From NCBI GenBank assembly GCA_030549775.1, contig CM060174.1:29206117-29270116 (forward strand): a DNA stretch of 64,000 bases. Reading direction: 5' to 3'. The notes beneath the pieces were generated by a model. It saw only the letters and a list, made by a program, of their open reading frames with translations. It was not told the DNA's origin and did no database searches. The position numbers and the translations under genes were made by a program. This document shows positions 25,701 to 37,700 of this stretch, piece by piece. Each line of letters starts with the position of its first letter. The stretch's first letter is position 1. The stretch comes from Tamarix chinensis. Lineage: Eukaryota > Streptophyta > Magnoliopsida > Caryophyllales > Tamaricaceae.

Positions 25701-28700
25701 AAGATATTTTTTTATTTATTAAAAATATTTCCGAACTTTTGTGGGGAGTTACAAGGAATCACTACAAATGTATGGTAGCATTTGTGTGCTGACCTACGAT
25801 TCCTTTTCTACTATAAAGTCTTCCAGATAAGAAGGTAGAGCAAAGGTTTGCTTAAGTACCCTCAAACCTATTAGCAATTTAGAACTCACTCGGTTCTAAT
25901 AGAAGATGTATATATTGACGAGACGCAAAGAGAAAAGATAGGCACTAACAAATAAAATAAAAAATAGGCGATATACTATGTCTGGTAATAAAAGAATCAC
26001 TCAATTCTAATAGACACTATTTAGTTAATAAAGAAGATAAACTTATCCTGTTCATGTCATAGAGATAAAAATATCAATTCAAGGACGAAATTAAATAAGC
26101 AAGTATTCCTTTTTTTAAATTATTATGATAAAAATAAGAACCTAAGCAAGTATACTAAATAAATCAAATAATTCAAGCAAAAGTCGATTATCAAGTAAGG
26201 ACGTTACCTTCCAAAAGCTTAAAGCTCCCGTTGAACCGTGAGTTTGATCACAAGACTAAAATTACCAAAGTTGAGCATAACATTTTTTTTTATTACCCAG
26301 AACAAACTGTTAAAAAAAAAAATCAAAACAAAAGGTGTTTGTTATCCGTGCATGATGCACCAGCAATGAGCATGCATAGTGCCGATTGGCGGTAGTCTGC
26401 GACGGTGGTGGTGGAAGCCTGCTAGTGTGGTCAAGGCTCTAGTGACCAGCAAGCAAGGTACCCAACGGATTCTGATACCATTGACGAGAGGAGTGGTTCA
26501 CCAACATTTCACAACTTCTAGGCAAAAATTCAATGATATCGGACAATTTCTACTAACCTAATGTGTTTATCTCCCCCTCGCACACTCAAATCTCTCTCTC
26601 TCACTTGGATTTGAAGTTTAATTGATGTATCTAGACTCTCAATTGCTCAAATTTCTTTGATTTTCTCGATTGACGAACTAGGGTTAGGGTTCTTGTGATT
26701 GTACCAAAATCAGGGCTTAAATTGGGCTAACTGGGGTTTGATTGCAGTATATGGGGGTCAAACTTGAAGTTTTATGGCTTCAATTGTTTTAATTTGTGGA
26801 TGATTGTTGGTGGTTTTGGGCGTTGGGGGTGGTGGTTGGGGTTTTGGGTGTAGGTTTTGAATTTGGAGAATCAATTGGTTGTGATTGACTAAATTAGGCT
26901 TTGATTTGATTGTAGGTTACATTTACAGCGAAGGATGGGGATTGAATTCGGGTTCTGATACCAAATTGATGTAAGGTTGAAAGAATTGAAGAAGAGATTG
27001 AGACTTAGGAATGAAACTGAGAAAAGAATTGGGAAATTGAGGGGAAATTTTACTCATTCAATGATACTACTAATAATGACAAGCCTAAGACCTTTTATAT
27101 AGCCTAAGGGTCTTAAAAATAAATCATATTTAATCATATCTAGCTAATAAAGATAAATCATATCTAATCATATCTAACTAATAAAGATAAATCATATCTA
27201 ACTAATAAAGATAGGAATAATTTATTTTTTATTCCTGCAGAAATATTTTTTCTTTAAAAATTTTTCCTATCTATATCACCAAGTGACTACTACTTTTAGA
27301 AGGTCGATCGGGCTTGATGAAAGAGGCATTATGGGAAATTGTGTCCAGGTTTTAGGACCTTGTGCTTCGAAGAAAGGGCGACAACACTTAAACAATGAAA
27401 ATTGTTAAGCAAAGAATTAAGGATACCATTATAACAACTAACCTAGAGCTTGGAGAAGGCTTTAGAAACGAGGCATAACAACCTTGGTATGATTTGACTA
27501 ATATGGCCATATAGTGCCCAACCTTATGTGGAATCGAACCTAATGGATAAAGATGTAGGGTGGAGGGGTACTTCAACCTCAATTGCACAATAGAAGATGA
27601 GAGTTTAGAAGCAGCAACAATAGCCATAAATGACAAGGCTTTTGTGTAGTTCGAGTACACCAAGGACGGTGGCAAGTTTGACTCATGGCATATCATTTTT
27701 TGGGGGGGGGGGGTGGTATTGCAGTAGTTTTGATCGTGGCATAAAGAATTGTTGCATGAATTTTTTTTAATCTTTTTGCATAGCTCCATTGTTGAGGATT
27801 ATTAGGAGTTGTTTGAACTCGTAGGGATGACTTACTCGAGAGGTGTTGTTGCGGGCTTAAATCAACAATCAAAGTTAGAGTGAGGATTACGAGGCCTAGT
27901 GGTTGCTAAAATAATCAAAGCAATTCAAATATTAATGCTTAGGCATGTGGAATTGATAACTAGGCCAAGTTACAAAATAGGTCGTTGACAAATTACAACT
28001 ATAGCAACACAACTTTGGCTCCTGACCCTTCAAGCACCATCACTTGCACAACTTTGAGGGCTGCCCATTTAAAGTTTGGATTCCAGATTGCTCCCTTTGA
28101 TCTAGAAGAGTTGATGAGCAGTGAAAAACCAGCTATTAACAGCTCGCAAATGTGAGATTACATAGTAGATGAGAAGAGGGCTTGTGCTTCAAATACGAGA
28201 ATATATTCCTTCAAGTCTAGCAGGACTCAATTGCCATCAGCATGTCGTTTCATGATTAGAATGATTATGTTATATAGGTTTAAGTATTTGTGCATGAAGT
28301 ATGAAGATGAATATCATTTCATGTCTAGCTCTATGAGTCTTTAGTTTGCCGTTAAGGATGATTTGGAGAAGGGAGCTAAAGAATCAAAGCCATGAGGACG
28401 GTTAGATAGTTATAGGTTTCCCTTTGCCCAAAACGCCAAAGCTACAAAGGATGATTAGTTCAAAGCTCATGATAGTGTTGATAGATTGTGGGATTACATA
28501 TACATAGTTGATGTGATGAGGAGGTTGAACATTCAATTCACAATAACAACCTCGTATAAGGTTTTGACCAAGACAAACAACTCAATGCAGACACAAGACA
28601 TATCTAAATGTGTTTGTCTCACTCTCGAAGACATTGAAATAGTAGAGTACTTCTTACTACTGGAGTTGAGGAGCACACATGTCATCTTAGGTATGTAATG

Positions 28701-31700
28701 GGCTTGAGATAGTGGTTATCCTTTTCAATCTTATTTTATTATTTTAAATCGAGATATCATATTAGAGTGCACCCCTCATATAAGCCTAAGGTATCCTTTT
28801 GCACCCATGAGAATTGCTTTATGTTTCTAATCATGCCATTTGATTTAGTTAATGCCTCAACCACTAATGATCATGAATGATATGTTTAAACTATACCTCC
28901 ATGACTATCTCCTAGTATGTAGCTCTTCAATTAGTAAACATCTCAAGCACCCTTTTTTTTTTTTTTTTTTTTTTTGCCATTTCATGTGCCAATTCCATGT
29001 TTGTTAACGGTTAACTTAAGTAGAAAAACCTTGGGCATACTGTTCACCCTGTTAAGTTCAATGCCATCGTTCAATAGCTAACACCTAAAAACTTGTAAGT
29101 ATTAAGGGATTTATTGGGGTTGACAGTTATAATTCAAGTTTGTGCGTATATATGATGGATAACTGCCAGCTAGGGCTATGTAAAAAATTCAAGTATCAAA
29201 AATTCGATCTAGTATTCAAAAAATCTGTTCTAATATTTAAAATATCTAATCTTATTTTTATAAAAAGGATCTCCGACTTTTAGGATATCCATTTTTTATC
29301 GGATTATCCTATCCCAGAAAATGCCCAGTATTTAGTGTTGCAAGGGGATGGGGATGTAGAATTAGGAATGGGGAGAAATGTGGAAACGTCATTTCTCAAA
29401 AATTTAAGAAATGGGGATGGAAAGAAAAGGCAAAAATAAATAAATTATATATATACACACACATTATATGCATTTCAAAAAATTAGACCAAATTTATTAA
29501 AATTAAGAGAGAAAAAATAAAAAATCCTAAAACTATCACCTACATTAATTGATATAAACCATTAATAAATTAAAATAAATAAATTAGTTAATTGGATGCT
29601 TCTAGTATTGATTCCGATACCAAAAAGTTTTTGGGATGGGTAACAACACCTGGGTGCCCTTTACGTGCTTCATTGCCAGTATTTTGTTAATTATTTCAGC
29701 TATATATTATAATATAATATTTATACAGTGTAAAAATTTAAAATTTTATTTATTTTTTTATATAAACATTAATAATAATATTTTAATACTCTTTTTAGAT
29801 AAAATAAGACACTCATATTAATATATATATGAATGCTAACTAATATATGGTATTCATTTTCAAAGTTATTAAAAATTGTTAAAATAGTATTTTCATATAG
29901 ATATATTTGATATTTGGTCTATCTACAATCCATATTTTTTGGTTATTTGAAAATTCAGATATCTAGTCTAAGCAGTGTTTGAAAAGGCATGCCTAAGGTG
30001 ATGAGGGTAGGGGGCTTTTTTGGTGCTAGGCGAGGTGAGGATAGTGAGGCGCAGGTAAGGTGCACAAATGCATATATATGTGCACCTCTTAGAAAATCAG
30101 GCCAAACTGTGTTTATACCTTTCATTCAATGAGGGGAGATTAGTGGACATTTTTATAGAAAAGGGATAAGCCTATTTATAGTTTCGATTGCATTAAAAAT
30201 ATTCTGCAATCAATATAGGGATTGGGAGAGCAACAGTTTTTGGAAAATCAAAATTCTTCACCAAGGAAAGAATATAAAGGAGGCATTAGGTTTATTCAAC
30301 GACAAACAATCTATTGTTGCTGTTGGAGTTGATGAAGAGATGTTTAACCTAACATCTAGAGGCCATAGGCCTAGTGCAAGGGGTGGTAGCAGTAGTAGCT
30401 TACAAAGATATATGCATTGGAGGAAGATAGGCTATGGGGGAGGATGAAGATGCACATATAGAAGATGATGAATTTTGAGTAGCTTGTTAGTATTGGTAAT
30501 ATTGAACTCATAGGTTCCTATGTTTCTAAGTTTTTTTTTTGGGGGGTTATGGTATACTTTTTTCGAAAAATTTATCCATTAATCATTTTTTAGCTTTTTT
30601 GAGTAATTTTGGTGCATCACATCGTCTAGGCGCGCACCTTCGCCTAGTGCCTAGGTTCGAGGACCCCTATCACCTAGGTACGCCTTAGGACTTTTCAATC
30701 ACCGAGTCTAAGGGATGCAGAGCAAGTATTCAATCTTGTGGACACGGATATCAAGTTATGGACACCCCCTACTACCAACCTTAATAGTTGTGGTTGGAAT
30801 GTGGAATCTCAAGAAGTGTTTGAAGTTTTCAAAAGGGTAATGATCTTAGTATCGGTTTTAGCCCTTCTTGATTTGAGCTAATCTATTGTGGTTGATATTG
30901 AGGCACCTGGATATGGGATAGGACGGCTATTAAGGCAATGGTAGCAACCATAGGCTGCTTCAATCAAGTGTTAGGCCTTAGGCATGTTTGCAAATAGTAT
31001 GAATGTGAATTGGACATAGGTCTAAAAAAATATACCACAATGTTTTTGAGTTTTTTCTCTATAAATATAAACCCATACTAATATACTTTTGACTTAAAAA
31101 ATAATTTGCATATATCTTTTAGCATTATTGTACTTTTGTCTTACTATTTTTATTTTGCCATACATACAATGATATTTTGCTATAATTTTTCATTATAGAG
31201 TATAGTTGATATTTTACCATATATAAATTGATCTTTTATTATAATTTAATTGATTTTTTTACCATAGATGATCTTTTACTAGCATTAATTTGATCTTTTA
31301 CTATAGAATAGAGTTAGTGTTCCATCATACACAAACAACACCATAGTTGAACTATTTCACCATAACTAGAGTTATTTTTTCACTATATAATATAGTCAAT
31401 ATTTCACCAATCTTCACATAACTAAACTCATCTTATATTTGAGCGGATGTTTTTAAAACTGTTCTTTCCCCATAAGTAAACTAATCTTTGAGTTTATGTT
31501 TCATTAAATATATAAGCCAATCTTTTACTATAACTAAATTAATTTTTACCAGTGTAGATGAGTTTAACATAGAATATAGTCAATATTTTACTATATATAA
31601 ATTACTCTTTTATCATAATTGAATTAATATTTTATCATAACTAAATTGATCTTCTATTAGTTTTGTACTTATCTTTTACCATTGTTATAAATACCTTTCT

Positions 31701-34700
31701 TCGTTATTGTACTAGAAATTTACTACTAAGTTTCAAAGCTATTCTCATGATTTTCACCATCATTGTACATATATTTCACTGTTGTGGTACTTGGCTTCAT
31801 CATTGTTGTTTTATCTTTCACCGTCGTACATATTTTTCTTGGTTACTCTACTAAGATTTTACCATTATAATACTGAAACTAATCTTTAATATTTGCTATT
31901 CATATCTTTCATTATTATTCTACTAAAATCTTACAATTGTTTTTAATAAAAAATTATTTCATGGTATTGTACTTAACTGTAATATTTTAAAGCCAAGTCA
32001 GACTGGACCGGGAATTTGGTCACTTAACTCGTTCAGTTACCATTTAAAACCAGTTTTCCCATTAAACCAGTGGGTATGTAGAAAACTGGCCGATTCTCTA
32101 AAAAACTGAGAACTAGTTTCTTGCTGAACCAGCCCAATTTTGTTATTCTGTTGATTTTCCTTTTTTTCCCTTATTCTTTATATAATTCTTCTTCTAACAT
32201 AGGGGTATCTTGGTCATTTTGCTCTAGACCTGATGTAATTTTTTTTCCGTAATTAATAAAGATTTTATTAATACCAATGGAAAATATGTACAACAAAATT
32301 GATGAACCATCACATCTATGATTTTAAGCTATCGAGCTTTTCTAGACACCTAATCTTCTTAAAACAAACTTTATACTGTATGCACACAAAAATATCGTTT
32401 ACGAGCTCCCACACTAATACTCTAGGCAAGATAGTCTTGGATTGGAAGGTTGTAAGGTTTTGATTTTGCCAAATTCTGTAGACATACCGGCAGCCATCAT
32501 GCAAACTATAGCCCTTTTGCCTCTATGTCTTGGGGAAACACTCAGCAACTAGTGAAGAAGATGCTGCCAGCTTTGAGGAAAAAAAAATAACTTGTAGCCA
32601 ATTGAAAGTCAAGCTCCAGCAACCTGGAGCAAAGCAACAGTGCACCAAAATATGATCTAAATATTTGATACCCCTATCACAAACATTACACCAAGAATTA
32701 TCAAGGATGTGCCGTTTGTACAGCTTCTCTGTTGTCATGGTTGCTGCTTGAGAGCACAACTACGTGATAATTTTATGGTGAGCCAATCCTACATGATTCC
32801 AAACTATCGGGTACCAAAGCTTCAACTCCCCATGTTGTCTAATGCTTTCATAAGCTTTGGAAATCTAGAATTTCCCTTGCTGCCGCTGCAATATGATAAG
32901 AGTAGAAGAGTGCCTAATGTCACAGCCTGCTCATTTTTTTTTTCTGGAAGGTTCTAGAATATTCTAGAGTTGTATAGACTCTAGTGGAATTGTGTAGAAA
33001 TGTATGGATTCTTATGTAAATATCTAGAGACCTCCTATAATGGTGTGAAACTCTCTAGAATCTCAAAGGCTAGAAGGATTATGAAGGGATCTAGAAGAGT
33101 CTCCTAAAATATCTTGTAATCTAGAAGGGGCTCTAGAAATATCTAAAGGTTGTGGAAGATCTAGAACCTTCCACCAAGGGGAGGGGAGAGGAGGGGAGGG
33201 GAGGGGGACCTCAACTATAAATAGAGGACCACCCCATTTGCTCCCACTATCTCCCAAGTTGTAAGCTCTCTCCTCTCTTATCAATAAAGTGTTATCTTTT
33301 TACACACAAATACTTTCTTACTCTCTTCAAGTCTCCTAAAGATCTCCAAGTGTTTTTACTCATCCTTAAAGGCTTTGTAATAGCGTTAGTGTGGAAAAAG
33401 CTGACTTAGTGAGTACTAAAGGAGTCATGCTTCTAAGTGTTGCACGGGAAAAGACTTAGGTGGAAGAAAACCCCAACACGCGATATCAGAGCGTGGTTTA
33501 GAGGAAGCTTTGGTTACAAGGGATCATAGCCATAACAAACGACGAGTTGGCAAAGAACCCAAGTGAGACGACCATCTCTATAGAGACCCGTGGTAGGGAA
33601 GGTGAGAAAAAGAGCAAGGGAATTGTCAAAGATATGTCGGTGCCCAAGGATCGACTCTCTTCACTTGAAGAAAGGGTTGTTCGGGTGGAGAGAAGGATGG
33701 ATGAGTTGGTAGAGAGACTCGATGTGTTGGATGAATATCTTGGTAAAGATATTCGTGGGGAATTCCTTGGTGGCATTAACTGCTTGTTAGAGGAATTCCA
33801 TAGGGATATTGGGACCCTAAGGGAGGAATTCGGTACCCGTATTGCGGAGCATGTTACGTTGAGGTGGGATATCAACCAAGGAAGGAATAGCAGTCATGTT
33901 AGAGGATCAAGGGTCCAATGCCCCGAGCCATCCAAGAATAGAGGTAAGCGCGACACTAAAGAACTTGATAATTTTATTTGGATGGTAGAAAGATATACGC
34001 ATCATGCAGGTATGGATGATGATGCTGACAAAATTGATACTGCCACACTACCTAGAGCACGATGCTATGCTATGGTGGAGACGCCGTAACTATGAGATTG
34101 AAAGGATTGTGGTGGCTATCGATACATGGGAGGACTTCAAGAAAGATCTTAAGGCCTAATTCTATCCCGTGAACGTGGAGGAGGCTGTGTTTAAAAAGCT
34201 AAGGAGCTTAAAGCAAACCGGTACTATCAAGGACTATGTCAAAGAGTATAGCTCCTTGATGCTTGAGATATCGGACCTGTCAGAACAGAACCGACTCCTC
34301 TACTATATGGATGGGTTACAACCTTGGGTGGAACAAGAGTTGAGCATCGTAATGCAAAGACCTTGCTTCTGCCATAAGGGAGGCGGAGTCCCTCATTGAG
34401 TTTAGGAAGGAGAAGAAGGATAAGCCAAAGAATGATGGCCCATATAAAGGCAGGGGATAGAAATCACATTAGGAAGCATACCCACCCAAGTGGAAGGGAA
34501 AGTATGAAGGGGGCAAGGACCATCCTAAGAAAAGAACGTGTTTCATCTGTCAAGGGGACCGCGTGTCCTTCAATTGTCCCAAGAGAAAACAATTAAATGC
34601 CCTTATTAGTTCCCTTAGAGAAGAAAGGACCTCCGGTGAGAAGGAAGTCAAGATGGGATCAATGCGCTTTCTGAGCTCACTCAATTGGCTAAGGATATGG

Positions 34701-37700
34701 AGGTGCCAAAGGCCTTGAAAGGCTTGGTTTATGTTGAAGCCAAAGTAAATGGCAGAGGCACGAAGGCATTGGTGGACATAAGAGCCACTCACAACTTTGT
34801 GGCTGAAGGAGAAGCCACAAGACTTGGGATTCGGTGTGCCAAGGAAGTGGGATGGATGAAGGCCGTTAATTTAGCTTCAAGGCCAATCCTTGGTATTTTT
34901 TGAGGGGTACCCATTCAGTTAGCCGAATGGGAAGGCATGGTGGATTTGATAGTAGTATCCATGGACGACTTTAAAACGGTGCTTGGCATGGAGTTCGTCG
35001 ATAAGGTACGCCCACTCTCCTTCTTGGATGCTAACACCATGCACATATCTAAGGGCAGGAGTCTTATGTAGTGCCCTTAGTTTGGGAAAAGGTGGAGTCC
35101 AAGATGCTGTTAGCCATGCAAGTATCTAAGGGACTCAAGAAGGGTGAGGTCACACTTTTGGCCGCATTGTAGGAAGCATTCTCACATAATGGAACGGAAG
35201 TGCACGAAGATATTAAGAGAGTCCTCAATGAGTACGAGGACGTGATGATGCCCGAACTTCCAAAGAAGCTCCCTCGGAGGGAGGTGGATCATGTGATTGA
35301 GCTGGAACCAGGTGCCAAGTCTCCATTCATGGGTCCTTACCAAATGACCCCGCCGGAATTAGAAAAGTTGAGGAAGCAACTTAAAAAAATTTTGGATGTG
35401 GGATTCATAAGGCCATCTAAAGCCCTTTTTGGTGCCCCGATATTGTTTTAGAGGAAGTACGATGGAAGCCTCTAAATGTGTATCGATTATAGGGCACTAA
35501 ACAAAGTGACTATAAAGAACAAGTACCTGATCCCGTTGGTGGCTGATCTGTTTAATAGACTTTAGGAAAGCTTGATAGTTTTCGAAGTTGGACTTGAGAT
35601 TGGGGTACTAGTAAGTCTGCATAGCTAAGGGAGATGAGTCCAAGACTACTTGTGTGACAAGGTATGGATCTTACGAGTTTTTGGTTATGCCATTCAGTTT
35701 AACGAATGCACCTGCTACTTTTTGCACTTTGATGAATAAGATCTTTCATCTCTTCTTAGATAAGTTCATAGTTGTGTACTTGGATGATATTGTGATATAC
35801 AGTGAGACCTTGAGTGAACATGTTGAGCACCTAAGGGAGGTGTTCCAAGTACTTAGGGAAAATGAGCTCTTCATGAAGATGGAGAAGTGCTCATTTGCCC
35901 GAGAGGGGTGATGTTCTTAGGTTAGAAGGTTGTGAAGGGGAAGATCTTGTTGGATGAGGCCAAGGTGTAGGCTATCACGGAGTGGGAACCGCCTAAGAGT
36001 GTGTTAGAGCTAAAGTCTTTTCTAGGCCTCGTTAATTATTATCAACGGTTCCTCATGGGGTATTCGGCAAGGGCCACACCTTTGACCAACTTGCTTAAGA
36101 AGAAGGTTGTTTGGGAGTGGACGGAAGAATGTCAAAGGGCCTTTGAGGATCTCAAGCAAGATGTGATGGAAGAGCCTGTCCTAGCTCTTCCTAATTATTC
36201 GGAGACGTTCGACGTATAGACTGATGCATCGGACTTTACTATAGGGGGTGTGTTGATGCAGAAGAACCATCCTGCAGCCTACAAGAGCCGAAAGCTCAAT
36301 GACATAGAAAGAAGATATCCGGTGCATGACATAGATGGCCTTCGGATGTGGAGGCACTACTTGCTTGGGAATCGGTTTGTGATCAATACCGACAATATTA
36401 CCACTAGCTATTTCTAGAGGCAAAAGAAGTTAAGCCCCAAGCAAGTACGGTGGCAGGACTGTTTAGCGGAGTTCGACTATACCATGGAGTATAAGCTGGG
36501 CAAAGCCAACTTTATCGCGGATGCATTGAGTCGAAAGGCAGAGTTAGCAGCTTTGAGCCAGCTGCATTGTGATCTCACGGATCAAGTTCGGGAAGGATGG
36601 GCCTAGGATCACTTAGCTAAGAACTTAATGGAGATGGCTAAGGAAGAAAGGACTCGGAGATTTTGGATAGAAGATGGTATGCTCTACACCATTGGCCACC
36701 GACTCTATGTGCCGAAGTGGGGCAACCTGAGGAGGAAACTACCAAGGGAGTGCTATGACTCAAAGTGGGCTGGTTATCCTGGTATAAGACGAATCCTTGC
36801 ACTTTTTGAAAAATCTTATTATTAGCCTAATATGCAGGATGATATGGAGGCATATGTAAAGACTTGTCTTGTATGCCAACAAGACAAGGTGGAACAAAGC
36901 AAGCCTGCGGGTCTACTAGAGCCTCTTCCTATTCTAGAGAAGCCATGAGAGAGCATATCTATGGACTTCATCTTAGCACTTCCTACTTCAGAAGGATGTG
37001 GTTTCATCATGGTGGTGGTGGATCGATTTTCTAAGTATGGAACCTTCATCCCTACCCCTAAAGATTGCATAGTCAAGGAAGCCAGGCGCTTATTCTTCAA
37101 ACATGTGGTGAAGTATTGGGGTGTTTCTCAAAGTATCATCAGTGATCGAGGCTCAGATCTTCACTCTTCCACCATTTTTCACCCACAAACTGACGGGAAA
37201 ACGGAATGGGTTAGTCACTTGTTGGAGATCTAGTTGAAGCACTTTGTGAGTGCTAACCAAATAGATTAGGCAAAGCTGTTGGACGTGGGCTGAATCTCCT
37301 ACAATGTCCAGCGGAGTGAGGCAACACCAAAGAGTCCATTTGAGTTGGTGATGTACCAACAACCTACATCTCTGCAATAGCTTGCCAAAGGATACATAGG
37401 ACCGAGCCCTGTAGCCTTCAGATATGTTAAAGGGTGGGATGAGCAACTGGATTTGGCAAAGGCAAACTTGTCCAAGGCAGCAAAGAGGATGAAGAAGTGG
37501 TCGGATGATAAGAGGAAGCTCAGGGCATTCGAGGTTGGAGACGAAGTAATGGTGAAGCTTCCAACCCAACGATTCAAGGCCTATAGGAAGGTGCACAAGG
37601 GCTTGACATGGAGATACGAGGGGCCATACCTCATTGTGAAGAAGGTTGGAAAGACTTTGTATAAGTTGGAGTTGTCAGCGAAGTTGAAGGTTCACCCTGT

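Larger units (their letters stand above)
17881..27278 (-). mobile_element. decayed Ty3/gypsy element in antisense, hosting a copia insertion
   Basis: LTRs at 17881-18222 and 26967-27278, both starting TGATGTAAGG and ending ATCA in + orientation. The flanking five bases are CTAAG (17876-17880) and CCAAG (27279-27283), one mismatch from a perfect duplication. Read on the minus strand: 5' LTR, primer site 26950-26963, leader, gag remnants, RT, RNase H, integrase, a copia insertion at 22509/18321, a short pol end, a purine tract and the 3' LTR. All genes are broken. Confidence 0.85.

Noticed and set aside
27695..27712. Run of T and then G on the + strand near a short minus-strand frame
   Set aside because: A homopolymer and low-complexity stretch; the associated frame has no motif and may include a length error.
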